A stretch of DNA of 23,943 bases from a virus: positions 1 to 23,943 of IMG/VR virus record IMGVR_UViG_3300045825_000345; one strand, 5' to 3'. Positions 7,628-15,067 of this stretch are shown here, piece after piece; position 1 is the stretch's first letter; each line of letters begins with the position of its first letter. The translations under genes were made by a program, and so were the position numbers. Under the pieces are notes generated by a model. It was not told the origin of the DNA, made no database searches, and saw only the letters and a list, made by a program, of their open reading frames with translations.

Positions 7628-8176
7628 ATGTCTACTATCTACTCACAACGCTCTTCCGCAGTCCGCGCAGCTAAGAAAGCCTGCGGTCCTGACCAAGAGT
7701 GGGCCATCCGGATGTCAGGTGATGGCTTCACATTCATCGTCCTGGACATCAATGAGAAGTTCACTGGCGCATCTGCTGTCCTGGCAGACGAGGTTGAAGA
7801 ACCCACCCAGAAAGAAATCGACGAAAGCAACGACGACGACACCGTTAGCAACTTCAACATTCATGGCCAGACACACTGCCCACACTGTGGCATTCATCTG
7901 GGCAATGGCATTGGTGTAGACGGCGACGAAGTCAACGGCAAGCCCCTGTATAACAAGCAGTTCGAATTTGTCTGCCTTGCCTGCGGTGGCGAGTTCGGCG
8001 AAAAGATTGCTCACCGCGCCCTCAAGCCCTTCCAGTTGGCAAAGCAAATCGTAGGCGAGATGGTTGCTAAGGGCAACACCAGCCGCAAAGAAATCATCGC
8101 AGCTTGTGTAGCCGCTGGCATCAAGTACAACACCGCTGACGGTGCCCACTACGAAATGTGCGTCCGCAAAAGCTAA
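7628..8176 (+). CDS. Zinc-ribbon-like hypothetical protein, first gene of the right arm
   Basis: 182 aa, family not recognised. Residues 84-87 (CPHC) and 116-119 (CLAC) form two CxxC knuckles 28 residues apart, as in a zinc ribbon. They are preceded by an acidic linker (about 55-73, rich in E/D) and followed by a basic/helical C-terminus (SRKEIIAACVAAGIKYNT) that resembles the helical ends of small DNA-binding proteins. As the first gene after the divergent promoter region it is placed like an early regulator, but no function is shown. AAAGG lies 9 bases before the ATG. Confidence 0.85.
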   Translation: MSTIYSQRSSAVRAAKKACGPDQEWAIRMSGDGFTFIVLDINEKFTGASAVLADEVEEPTQKEIDESNDDDTVSNFNIHGQTHCPHCGIHLGNGIGVDGDEVNGKPLYNKQFEFVCLACGGEFGEKIAHRALKPFQLAKQIVGEMVAKGNTSRKEIIAACVAAGIKYNTADGAHYEMCVRKS

Positions 8177-8184
8177 CTGACGAT

Positions 8185-8221
8185 GGCAGGCGGGAGCCTG
8201 CCGAAACGCACTCCGGTGCGT
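8185..8221 (+). other. Two adjacent RNA hairpins, second with a cUCCGg tetraloop
   Basis: GGCAGGC (8185-8191) pairs with GCCTGCC (8196-8202) around loop GGGA. Then ACGCAC (8206-8211) pairs with GTGCGT (8216-8221) around TCCG, giving the extra-stable C(UNCG)G-type tetraloop. No T-run follows, so this is more likely an RNA processing or stability element between two genes than an intrinsic terminator. Confidence 0.6.
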
Positions 8222-8255
8222 CTTAGCAACCAACACACTTAACTGAAAGGCTAGT

Positions 8256-8642
8256 ATGAACTACACTAAACTCGAACAGTGGCGCAAGGCCACTCTGGAA
8301 CTCGCAGCTGTCAAGGAGCTGGAGATGGCGCTTCGCAAAGAGCTCTTCGCAGATGGCTTCATGGCCCCTGTCGAAGGCACCAACCTAATTGAACTCCAAG
8401 ATGGTTGGAACCTCAAAGCAACCCTCCCCTACACCCGATCGCTTGACCAAGCGAAGGTAGAGGAGACCCTGAAGCTGCTGAAGAAGGCGAAGGCACCAAT
8501 TACCCTGATCAAGACCAAGTACGAACTCAGCGTCACCGACTACAAGAAGCTGGACGATACTGTCCGCGGCATTGTGGACACAATTATCACCACCAAGCCC
8601 GGAACCCCCGCCATGGAGCTAGTGCCCCCGAAGGGCATGTAA
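8256..8642 (+). CDS. Phage-conserved hypothetical protein (128 aa)
   Basis: The pattern LRKELF...EGTNLIELQDGWNLKATL...KPGTPAMELVPPK is one I associate with a small phage protein family (DUF7173-like) found in replication/recombination modules, with no assigned biochemistry. The protein is mostly helical with many Lys residues in the second half and ends in a Pro-rich tail. AAAGG lies 6 bases before the ATG. It sits in the early right arm between the zinc-ribbon gene and the DUF932 gene, so it is probably expressed with DNA-metabolism genes. Family assignment from memory of the pattern, not from a search. Confidence 0.82.
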   Translation: MNYTKLEQWRKATLELAAVKELEMALRKELFADGFMAPVEGTNLIELQDGWNLKATLPYTRSLDQAKVEETLKLLKKAKAPITLIKTKYELSVTDYKKLDDTVRGIVDTIITTKPGTPAMELVPPKGM

Positions 8643-8651
8643 GTAGATACA

Positions 8652-8673
8652 GTAGAGGGCAACGTCCCTCTAC
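8652..8673 (+). terminator. Stem-loop downstream of the 128-aa gene (weak terminator candidate)
   Basis: GTAGAGGG (8652-8659) pairs perfectly with CCCTCTAC (8666-8673) around a 6-base loop. The following sequence (CTCCCCTAAAATT) lacks a clear T-run, so termination efficiency is doubtful; it may be an attenuator or mRNA end-stabiliser before the DUF932 leader. Confidence 0.45.
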
Positions 8674-8715
8674 CTCCCCTAAAATTGAATTTCACAAACA
8701 AAGAGGTATTTAATC

Positions 8716-9672
8716 ATGGCTCATGATCTTTCTATTCGTGCTGACGGGACCGCTGAAATGGCTTGGGTTGGCGAAACCCCTTGGCATGGTCTTGGACAGG
8801 AACTGGCAGCGGGTGCCGACATGGACACCTGGACCAAGGCTGCAGGCCTTGATTGGGGTGTCAACGAAGCGGTAGTAGAATTCTCCATCAACGACACCAT
8901 CAAGTCTTTCGACAACCGCAAGGTTCTGTATCGCAGCGATACAGAGGCTCCCCTGTCTGTGGTGTCTGACTCTTACAAGACTGTCCAGCCCGCAACCATC
9001 CTGGACTTCTTCCGCGAAGTCACAAGCAAGACCGATGCGCAGATGGAGACCGCGGGCTCCTTGGCTGGCGGCAAGGTCATCTGGGCACTGGCCCGTCTGG
9101 GCAAGGATGCAGCAGTCCGCGACGACATCATCGCACCCTACCTGATGCTGTCCACCTCCTACGATATGAGCATCCCGACCATTGCCAAGCTGGTGGCAAC
9201 CCGGGTGGTCTGTCGCAACACCATCCAAGTGGCGTTGGGTGAAAACAAGAAGCAGATCCGCATTCCCCACTCCACCGACTTCCGGGCAGAAGAGGTGCGG
9301 GCGGGGCTGGAGATCAGTCTCGACGAGTTCGACAAGTTTGCCCAGCGCGCCGGGATCCTGGCTGCTAAGCGCTTTGACCTGTCGGACATGGACAAGTACC
9401 TGCTTGCCCTCCTCCAGCCTGAGAAGGGCGAGATTGATGGGGACGCCATTCGCAAGTCCGCTGCCTATAAAAAGATCACCAGCCTCTTTGCTGGTGGCCA
9501 GATGGGAGCTGAGCAAGAGGCATCCAAGAATACTGCTTGGGGCGCACTTAACGCGGTAACCGAGTACATCGACCACATTAAGGGCAAAAATCAATCTGCC
9601 CGTCTCATGGACAGCTGGTATGGACAAGCGGGCCGCTTCAAAGAGCGTGCCTTGGACATCCTGTCCGCCTAA
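8716..9672 (+). CDS. DUF932 protein (phage/plasmid-like protein TIGR03299 type)
   Basis: 318 aa. The N-terminus MAWVGETPWHGLGQEL, then FDNRKVLYRSDTEAPLSVVSDSYKTVQP split over residues 56-90, is the classic start of the DUF932 family found in phages and plasmids. TRVVCRNTIQVAL (about 157-169) is a second family landmark. The biochemical role is not established; genes of this family usually lie among recombination and replication genes, as here. A ribosome site (AAAGAGG) overlaps the end of the TCACAAACAAA leader motif at 8692-8702, then ATG at 8716. It is followed directly by a strong hairpin, marking a transcription boundary. Confidence 0.92.
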   Translation: MAHDLSIRADGTAEMAWVGETPWHGLGQELAAGADMDTWTKAAGLDWGVNEAVVEFSINDTIKSFDNRKVLYRSDTEAPLSVVSDSYKTVQPATILDFFREVTSKTDAQMETAGSLAGGKVIWALARLGKDAAVRDDIIAPYLMLSTSYDMSIPTIAKLVATRVVCRNTIQVALGENKKQIRIPHSTDFRAEEVRAGLEISLDEFDKFAQRAGILAAKRFDLSDMDKYLLALLQPEKGEIDGDAIRKSAAYKKITSLFAGGQMGAEQEASKNTAWGALNAVTEYIDHIKGKNQSARLMDSWYGQAGRFKERALDILSA

Positions 9673-9691
9673 GCAATAGGGGGGCGTAGTT

Positions 9692-9740
9692 GGTGGGGGA
9701 TAAGCTCCCTGCCCGGCGAAATATCCCGCCCCCACCTTTT
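9692..9740 (+). terminator. Rho-independent terminator candidate after the DUF932 gene
   Basis: GGTGGGGG (9692-9699) is perfectly complementary to CCCCCACC (9729-9736), followed by TTTT (9737-9740). The 29-base loop is long but contains GCCCGGC. Its presence argues against a TTG/GTG start for the downstream endonuclease inside this stretch. Confidence 0.6.
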
Positions 9741-9758
9741 CCCAACCACACAGTATTT

Positions 9759-10325
9759 ATGTACTACACCTACTTTCATACCCGCAATGACACAGGCGCT
9801 GTGTTCTATGTTGGGAAAGGTAAAGGAGATCGTGCGCGCGATCAAAATCGTAACCCACAATGGAACGCTATTGTTCAAACTCACGGGCATCAAGTGCATA
9901 TAGCTGCTCATTGGGAAACAAACAAAGAAGCACTTGAGCATGAGAAGTTCTTAATCTTGTGCTTCAAAGATATGAATATTCAGCTAACAAATATGAATAA
10001 TGGAGGTGCTGGAAATGCGCCTGGAAAAGTGCGCCCTGATGATGTAAGGAAGAAAATTAGTGCCAGCCGTAAAGGCATAGTTTTCACTCCTGAAACAATT
10101 CAGAAAATGAGAGATTCTCATAAAGGAAAGAAACCTACTGACGAGACCCGCGCTAAGATGAGCGCTTCAAGAATGGGACATCAATTTTCAGAAGAGTCGA
10201 GAAAGAAGATTGGCGATGGCAATCGGGGCAAAGTCAGATCTGCAGAACTTCGTGAACGCATTAGCGCAAGTGTACTGAAAACACTTGCAAAGAAGAAATT
10301 TATCAACCAGAAAGAAAGAGAGTAA
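9759..10325 (+). CDS. GIY-YIG homing endonuclease 1 with NUMOD3 repeats
   Basis: 188 aa. The nuclease domain begins MYYTYFHTRND...FYVGKGKGDRARD, a variant of the GIY-YIG core (YTY...YVG). The C-terminal half has several NUMOD3-type DNA-binding repeats (KISASRKG, KMRDSHKGKKP, KMSASRMGHQFS, KIGDGNRGK). An in-frame TTG at 9690 would add 23 residues, but these are encoded by the terminator hairpin, so I start at the ATG at 9759 although no clear Shine-Dalgarno precedes it. It does not interrupt a gene. It is much more AT-rich than the DUF932 gene before it and lies 2 bases ahead of the Sak4-like ATPase. Probably a mobile intergenic homing gene. Confidence 0.92.
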   Translation: MYYTYFHTRNDTGAVFYVGKGKGDRARDQNRNPQWNAIVQTHGHQVHIAAHWETNKEALEHEKFLILCFKDMNIQLTNMNNGGAGNAPGKVRPDDVRKKISASRKGIVFTPETIQKMRDSHKGKKPTDETRAKMSASRMGHQFSEESRKKIGDGNRGKVRSAELRERISASVLKTLAKKKFINQKERE

Positions 10326-10327
10326 GT

Positions 10328-11020
10328 ATGGCAATCAAACTAACTAATGCCCGGGATGCAGCTGCATTGCACGGGGTAAAAACGCTCGTCTATGGACGGG
10401 CAGGAATGGGCAAGACTTATCTTGCCCGAACAGCTCCCAGCCCTGTTGTGATATCAGCAGAGTCGGGGCTGCTTTCACTACGGGATACTGCAATCCCCGT
10501 AATTGTGATTAAGACAGTTGCTGACCTACAGGATGCCTATAAATGGGCAACTGAAAGCAGCGAAGCTGCAGGATTTGAAACTTTGTACCTTGATTCAATC
10601 TCAGAGATAGCAGAGGTTGTGCTTGCCAGTGAAAAGGCAATCAACAAAGACCCGCGGGCAGCGTATGGCAACTTGATTGACATGATGCTCATAACTATCA
10701 AGTCTTTTCGCGACATCAGCGGCAAGCATGTGGTTATGACAGCCAAACAAGGCTCCAATACCGACCAGGTATCAGGAACCATCACCTATGGCCCTTCGCT
10801 TCCCGGCGCAAGGCTTGCAAATGAGATACCGTACTTATTCGATTTGGTCATGCAAATCGGCGTTGGGAAAACCCCTGACGCAGTTGAGTACCGTTACCTT
10901 CGAACCCACCCGGACATCCAGTCCGAGGCCAAGGACCGTTCGGGTGTCCTTGATACTTTGGAACCACCCGATCTTACCCACGTTTTCAACAAAATCCTTA
11001 ACACCTCGAAAGCAGCATAA
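10328..11020 (+). CDS. Sak4-like RecA-fold ATPase (single-strand annealing/recombination)
   Basis: 230 aa. Walker A GRAGMGKT (23-30) follows a short N-terminus; Walker B is LYLDSIS (about 86-92). The compact RecA-core layout with no extra domains matches the phage Sak4/AAA_24 ATP-binding proteins, which act with a phage SSB in annealing-type recombination. The next gene is a DUF669 protein, the usual partner, and the two are only 2 bases apart. Composition is lower in GC over roughly the first 530 bases than in the last 150, consistent with sequence exchange linked to the endonuclease just upstream. Alternative: a generic phage AAA ATPase. Confidence 0.88.
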   Translation: MAIKLTNARDAAALHGVKTLVYGRAGMGKTYLARTAPSPVVISAESGLLSLRDTAIPVIVIKTVADLQDAYKWATESSEAAGFETLYLDSISEIAEVVLASEKAINKDPRAAYGNLIDMMLITIKSFRDISGKHVVMTAKQGSNTDQVSGTITYGPSLPGARLANEIPYLFDLVMQIGVGKTPDAVEYRYLRTHPDIQSEAKDRSGVLDTLEPPDLTHVFNKILNTSKAA

Positions 11021-11022
11021 TC

Positions 11023-11574
11023 ATGGCAACCCTTAACTTCAACGCAAACACCGTCGCCCCACAAGAGGCATTTGACGTCCTTCCCGCAGGCTGGTACAAC
11101 GTCCGCATCACGGGTTCTGAAATGAAACCAACCAAGGACGGTACGGGCTCCTACCTGTCCCTGACGATGACGGTGATTGATGGGAAGGCCGCTAACCGCA
11201 AGGTCTTCGACCGCCTGAACCTGAATAACAAGAACCCGAAGGCGGTTGAGATTGCCTACCAGACCCTGAGCAGCATTTGCCACGCCACTGGCATCATTCA
11301 GTTGCAGGACAGCACCCAGCTGCATGGCATCCCCATGCAGGTCAAGCTCAAAGTGCGCCCAGCAGAGGGCGGTTACAGCGAATCCAACGAGACTAATGGA
11401 TACAAGGCTGTTGAAGGCGGGGCTGTGGTGGGCGGATCACCCGCGCAAGCGCCCGCTTGGGCCGCGCCTAGCCAACCCCCACAGCAACCGGCCGCAGCCC
11501 CTGCAGCCCAGCCTTGGCAAGCTGCTGCTGCCCCACAGGCAAGTGCCTCTGCATCCCCGCCTTGGGCTAAGTAA
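11023..11574 (+). CDS. DUF669 protein, probable ssDNA-binding protein
   Basis: 183 aa. The N-terminal domain (residues 1-115) has the DUF669 hallmarks: LPAGWYNVRITGSEMKPTKD, GTGSYLSLTMTVIDG, RKVFDRLNLNN and a SICHATG segment. The C-terminal 60 residues are a low-complexity Ala/Pro/Gln tail ending PPWAK, as in SSB-type proteins that have a disordered tail for partner binding. DUF669 genes regularly neighbour Sak4-type ATPases and Cas4-like nucleases in phages, as here, and are thought to serve as phage SSBs. Starts 2 bases after the ATPase stop. Confidence 0.9.
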   Translation: MATLNFNANTVAPQEAFDVLPAGWYNVRITGSEMKPTKDGTGSYLSLTMTVIDGKAANRKVFDRLNLNNKNPKAVEIAYQTLSSICHATGIIQLQDSTQLHGIPMQVKLKVRPAEGGYSESNETNGYKAVEGGAVVGGSPAQAPAWAAPSQPPQQPAAAPAAQPWQAAAAPQASASASPPWAK

Positions 11575-11589
11575 AGGCTGGTAATGATC

Positions 11590-11612
11590 GGGGATTGGCA
11601 ACAGTCCCCTTT
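11590..11612 (+). terminator. Weak hairpin with short T-run after the DUF669 gene
   Basis: GGGGA (11590-11594) pairs with TCCCC (11605-11609), then TTT. Five pairs only; likely a partial terminator or mRNA end signal. The next gene has its own strong ribosome site (AAAGGAG, 11620-11626). Confidence 0.35.
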
Positions 11613-11635
11613 CATTAACAAAGGAGAAAGACAGC

Positions 11636-12457
11636 ATGGGGAAAATAGTTGACGCCATTGACGCAGCAGTACTTGCTGGGCAAGAACAGGGTCATCGTGC
11701 CCACTTGGGGTGCTCAGGCATCGGAGAGGAATGTGCCCGCAAGATCTGGTACTCGTTCCGCTGGACCTCTCAGTCCACCTTTGCCCCCAACACCCTCCGC
11801 CTCTTTGAACGGGGCCACCTAGAGGAGGACCGCTTTGTGAAGTGGCTGCGGGCAGCGGGGGTAGAGGTGTTTCAGAACGATCCCAACACCGGCCGCCAAT
11901 TTCGCTTCAAAGGCTACAAGGGCCATGTGGGCGGGGAAATAGATGGAGTGGGCATCGGTATAATCTCTGACCAACCATACCTGCTCGAGTTCAAAACCCA
12001 CAATGAAAAGTCCTTCAAAGAGCTCCAAGCCAATGGGGTGGAAATGTCCAAGCCTATCCACTACGTTCAGATGCAGATGTATATGGGCCAGTACCAACTC
12101 CCCCGCGCTTTGTACCTTGCCATTGACAAAAACTCCGACCGCCTATATGATGAGGTGGTAGAGTTTAACAGGGCGATCTATGACAAGTATCTGGCACGCG
12201 CCCAGATGATTGTGGACGCCCCCGAACCCCCTCCCCGTTTGTCCAACAACCCCACCTGGTTTGAGTGCAAGTGGTGTGACCACCATGCGGTCTGCCATCT
12301 CAAAGCAGCGCCCCTGAAGAACTGCCGCACCTGTGCCCATAGCACACCAGTAGAGGATGGAGAATGGCAATGTGAATTTCCACCTGGAATTAACCCAATT
12401 CCTGAAGAACTGATGGTGACGGGTTGCCCAATCTATTACCAACATCCCATGGAGTAG
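11636..12457 (+). CDS. Cas4/RecB-like PD-(D/E)XK exonuclease with Cys cluster
   Basis: 273 aa. The nuclease core is readable in order: FERGHLEEDRF (H61, E63/E64), GEIDGVG (D103), LLEFKT (E118-F-K120) and HYVQMQMYMGQY (Q145/Q147), the RecB/Cas4 arrangement including the QxxxY-type motif. Cys33 (GEECARKIWY) together with C211, C214 and C220 (ECKWCDHHAVC) matches the four-cysteine Fe-S pattern of Cas4/AddB nucleases. A further C230/C233/C246 set follows and may bind a second metal. It probably resects DNA ends for the Sak4/DUF669 annealing system. The last 100 bases drop in GC content towards the homing endonuclease that follows 4 bases later. Confidence 0.92.
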   Translation: MGKIVDAIDAAVLAGQEQGHRAHLGCSGIGEECARKIWYSFRWTSQSTFAPNTLRLFERGHLEEDRFVKWLRAAGVEVFQNDPNTGRQFRFKGYKGHVGGEIDGVGIGIISDQPYLLEFKTHNEKSFKELQANGVEMSKPIHYVQMQMYMGQYQLPRALYLAIDKNSDRLYDEVVEFNRAIYDKYLARAQMIVDAPEPPPRLSNNPTWFECKWCDHHAVCHLKAAPLKNCRTCAHSTPVEDGEWQCEFPPGINPIPEELMVTGCPIYYQHPME

Positions 12458-12461
12458 TAGC

Positions 12462-13052
12462 ATGATGTTCTTATATATGCTAACTTTTTCAAATGGTAAG
12501 CAATACATTGGCCAGACTAAGAATTGCAAAGACCGATTTGCTGGTCATAAGTGTGATGCGCTAACCCACAATGTAGATATTCTTGTTTACAAGGCTTGGC
12601 GCAAACACGGAGATCCGATAATTAAAGTGCTTGCAGTTGTTGAAGACTATATGATTGACGAGACTGAGATCAAAGCAATTGCAGCGTATGGTACTCTAAA
12701 TCCTAATGGCTATAATTTGGCAAACGGTGGAAATACAACGCTGGGATTAAAGCATACCCCTGAACAGTGTGAACGAAATAGACAAGCTAGATTAGGCAAA
12801 CGCCCGTCAGAAGAAACACGGGCAAAATTAAGCAAGGCTAGAATGGGAAAACCTGTTTCTGAAGCTACTCGCTTAAAAATAAGCAACGCTCTCAAAGGTC
12901 GTGCAACTTGTCCCCAAACCCCTGAAGTTAGAGCTAAACGTACTGCGTCATTAACAGGCAAAAAACACTCACAAGAGACTAAAGATCGAATGTCAGTTAT
13001 TATGACTACTGTAAGAGCTACTAAATACTGGAATAGCAGAGCTAAATCATGA
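12462..13052 (+). CDS. GIY-YIG homing endonuclease 2 with NUMOD3 repeats
   Basis: 196 aa. GIY-YIG core: FLYMLTFSNGKQYIGQT (3-19), with FAGHK and a conserved GYNLANGG further on. The C-terminal region carries NUMOD3-like repeats (NRQARLGKRPSEETRAKLSK, then ARMGKPVSEATRLKIS and GKKHSQETKDRMS). Two in-frame ATGs (12462, 12465) follow GGAG; I take the first. It is wedged between the nuclease and the helicase and forms an exact ATGA overlap with the helicase start, so it is translated as part of the operon. GC content is near 33-40%, far below the surrounding genes. Mobile homing gene. Confidence 0.93.
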   Translation: MMFLYMLTFSNGKQYIGQTKNCKDRFAGHKCDALTHNVDILVYKAWRKHGDPIIKVLAVVEDYMIDETEIKAIAAYGTLNPNGYNLANGGNTTLGLKHTPEQCERNRQARLGKRPSEETRAKLSKARMGKPVSEATRLKISNALKGRATCPQTPEVRAKRTASLTGKKHSQETKDRMSVIMTTVRATKYWNSRAKS

Positions 13053-14626
13053 TACAAGTTAGACCCTATCAATTTGAAGCAGTTGATAGTATTTACCAAT
13101 ACTTTGGCACCCAGTCAGGCAACCCCGTCATAGCCATGCCCACAGGTACCGGCAAGAGCATTGTTATTGCTGAATTTATTCGAGGTGTTATTGAAAATTA
13201 CCCAAACCAGCGTATTGTGATTGCAACTCATGTGAAAGAGCTTATATCACAAAATCATGAAAAGCTAATGATACATTGGCCGACAGCACCTGCGGGCATC
13301 TTTTCTGCAAGTGTCGGCCGTCGGGAGGTCAGCCCCATTACCTTTGTGGGCATCCAGACGGTGGCTAAGCACGCGGCGAAGTTCGGCCACGTCGACTTGC
13401 TCATCATCGACGAATGTCATCTGGTTGGGTCTGGGGCAAATACCAACTACTTGCAGTTTATTACTGATCTCAAGAAAGTAAACCCAACTCTGCGGTGTAT
13501 TGGCCTCACCGCCACCCCTTACCGCTTGGGGATGGGTATGGTGACGGACGGCGGGATCTTCACCGACGTCTGCTACGACCTAACGGAACGCCAGACCTTC
13601 AACCGGATGATTGCCGAGGGCTTCCTAGCCCCGCTCATTTCCCGTAGAACGGTTATCGAACTTGACGTCTCCCAAGTCCACAAGACGGGAGGGGAGTACA
13701 AGCAGGACGAGCTCCAAGAAGCTGTGGACAAGGCGCCCATTACCGCAGCCGCTCTTGAAGAGGCGCTGAGCGTCGGCTCTGACCGCCAGCACTGGCTGGT
13801 CTTTGCTGCAGGTATCAGCCATGCCAACCACATCTCCGAGATGCTCAACCTCATGGGGGTTCCCGCAGCTGTGGTATCTGGTGATATGCCTAAGCCCGAG
13901 CGTGAGCGGGTGCTGAGGGAGTTCAAAGCAGGTACCTACAGGGCAGTTGTCAACAACAACGTCTTGACCACAGGGTTCGACTTTCCAGGCATTGACCTCA
14001 TCGTCATGCTCCGTCCCACCTCCAGTCCTGGCCTCTGGGTACAGATGCTGGGCAGGGGAACCCGCCCCTGTGAGGGCAAGGCCAATTGCTTGGTGCTGGA
14101 CTTTGCAGGCAACACCCGCCGTCTCGGCCCCATCAACGACCCTGTCATCCCGCGGAAGAAAGGGAGTGGGGGAGGGGGCACAGCTCCCGTCCGTCTGTGT
14201 GATGAATGCCAGACCTATAATCATGCCTCCGCCCGCGTCTGCGAATGCTGTGGACACATGTTCCCAGTGGTTATCAAGATCAGTGCTTCCTCATCTTTAG
14301 CGGATGTCATAGCGGATGACTTGCCGAAAATAGCAGACTTCAAAGTGGACAGGGTGGAGTACGGTGTTCATAACAAGGCCGGGAAGCCCCCTTCCATGAA
14401 GGTCACCTACTTCGCAGGGCTGCGCAAGTTCTCCCAGTGGATATGCTTTGAGCACCAGAGTTATGCCGCCCACCGAGCTAAGTTGTGGTGGGATGAAAGG
14501 GCGCCTGGACCCTGCCCCCAAACAGTGGCAGAGGCGCTGACGCGCATTTCTGATATCAAAACGCCCAGCCTTATCAAAGTCTGGATCAACACCGAACACC
14601 CCGAGGTCCTAGGCTATGAATTCTGA
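13049..14626 (+). CDS. SF2 DEAD/DEAH-type helicase with C-terminal zinc finger
   Basis: 525 aa. Motif I MPTGTGKS (30-37), motif II DECH (121-124), motif III TATPYR (154-159), then the second RecA lobe with VLTTGFDFPGIDLIVMLRP and MLGRGTRPC (motif VI). A four-Cys module LCDECQTYNHASARVCECC follows the helicase core. Overall like phage UvsW/ResIII-type helicases used in fork remodelling and recombination. The first 85 or so codons are AT-rich (35-38% GC at 13141-13260) and the rest is about 60%, with a sharp change near 13275-13310. That boundary is discussed under findings. Its 3' end overlaps the next small gene by 11 bases. Confidence 0.94.
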   Translation: MIQVRPYQFEAVDSIYQYFGTQSGNPVIAMPTGTGKSIVIAEFIRGVIENYPNQRIVIATHVKELISQNHEKLMIHWPTAPAGIFSASVGRREVSPITFVGIQTVAKHAAKFGHVDLLIIDECHLVGSGANTNYLQFITDLKKVNPTLRCIGLTATPYRLGMGMVTDGGIFTDVCYDLTERQTFNRMIAEGFLAPLISRRTVIELDVSQVHKTGGEYKQDELQEAVDKAPITAAALEEALSVGSDRQHWLVFAAGISHANHISEMLNLMGVPAAVVSGDMPKPERERVLREFKAGTYRAVVNNNVLTTGFDFPGIDLIVMLRPTSSPGLWVQMLGRGTRPCEGKANCLVLDFAGNTRRLGPINDPVIPRKKGSGGGGTAPVRLCDECQTYNHASARVCECCGHMFPVVIKISASSSLADVIADDLPKIADFKVDRVEYGVHNKAGKPPSMKVTYFAGLRKFSQWICFEHQSYAAHRAKLWWDERAPGPCPQTVAEALTRISDIKTPSLIKVWINTEHPEVLGYEF

Positions 14627-14801
14627 AGACACCAAGAAGCTCCATGAAGCACTCGTTTACGACTGCATCATCCGCACCTGCCTCAACTGCGAGTTCTTTA
14701 ACAAAGAGGCAGAGCGCTGTGGGAACTTCCCTGCATCTCCCGTCCCAGCCAAAGTGTTGGTTTTTGGGTGCCCACAGTGGATGCCATTCATCCCATTCTA
14801 G
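14616..14801 (+). CDS. Small Cys-rich protein (61 aa)
   Basis: Starts inside the helicase 3' end (11-base overlap). It contains CLNCEFF, a later C in ERCGNFP and a final C in FGCPQW, so it may bind a metal. Proteins with this C-x2-C...C...FGCPxW pattern and length recur as short phage hypotheticals. No function known. Translational coupling with the helicase is likely. Confidence 0.78.
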   Translation: MNSEDTKKLHEALVYDCIIRTCLNCEFFNKEAERCGNFPASPVPAKVLVFGCPQWMPFIPF

Positions 14802-14818
14802 GTCTATACCGGTATAAT
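14801..14818 (+). promoter_or_regulatory. Promoter/operator element GGTCTATACCGGTATAAT
   Basis: Contains the 12-base palindrome TATACCGGTATA (14805-14816) merging into a perfect TATAAT (14813-14818), immediately before the 80-aa gene and the queC operon. The same 18-base element is found inverted at 7583-7566 with 16/18 identity. No recognisable -35 box lies 16-18 bases upstream. If TATAAT is the -10, transcription would start at about the ATG at 14825, so a leaderless mRNA or start at the queC ribosome site is possible. Confidence 0.55.
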
Positions 14819-14827
14819 GGAGTCATG

Positions 14828-15067
14828 ATGAAATCTGAAATCAAAAATGGCGTCCGAAAGCCCCGTGAAGGTTCTGTGAACCGGCGGGTGTGGGACATAA
14901 GTGACGAGGAGTTTGCCGGCGGCAAACCACTCCTTCGTCGTTCTGTGTTGGAAAGATGCGGGGCAGAAGGGATCAATCTCCGAACCGCATCTGTAGAGCA
15001 TTGTGTGTGGCGTCGCTACACAGGTCTAGTTATTAACCCCAAGAAAGGAAAGAAAGATGGCAACTAA
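14828..15067 (+). CDS. Small basic hypothetical protein ahead of queC (79-80 aa)
   Basis: Not recognised. Basic ends (KNGVRKPREG and NPKKGKKDGN) flank a core VWDISDEEFAGGKPLLRRSV. Tandem ATGs at 14825 and 14828 follow GGAG (14819-14822); the second has the better spacing, so 14828 is given. An open frame to 14768 exists, but that would ignore the ribosome site and span the promoter-like element. The stop overlaps queC by 11 bases, putting it at the head of the deazaguanine operon. Confidence 0.75.
   Translation: MKSEIKNGVRKPREGSVNRRVWDISDEEFAGGKPLLRRSVLERCGAEGINLRTASVEHCVWRRYTGLVINPKKGKKDGN

Noticed and set aside
8710-9735. 341-residue minus-strand open frame opposite the DUF932 gene
   Set aside because: It is a shadow of a strongly supported DUF932 gene with clear family motifs on the plus strand; no ribosome site and no recognisable protein features.
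9690-9758. TTG/GTG start for homing endonuclease 1 adding 22-23 residues
   Set aside because: A G-rich Shine-Dalgarno-like stretch precedes it, but the added codons coincide with a terminator-type hairpin and encode an implausible Pro-rich leader; the GIY-YIG domain starts right at the ATG at 9759.
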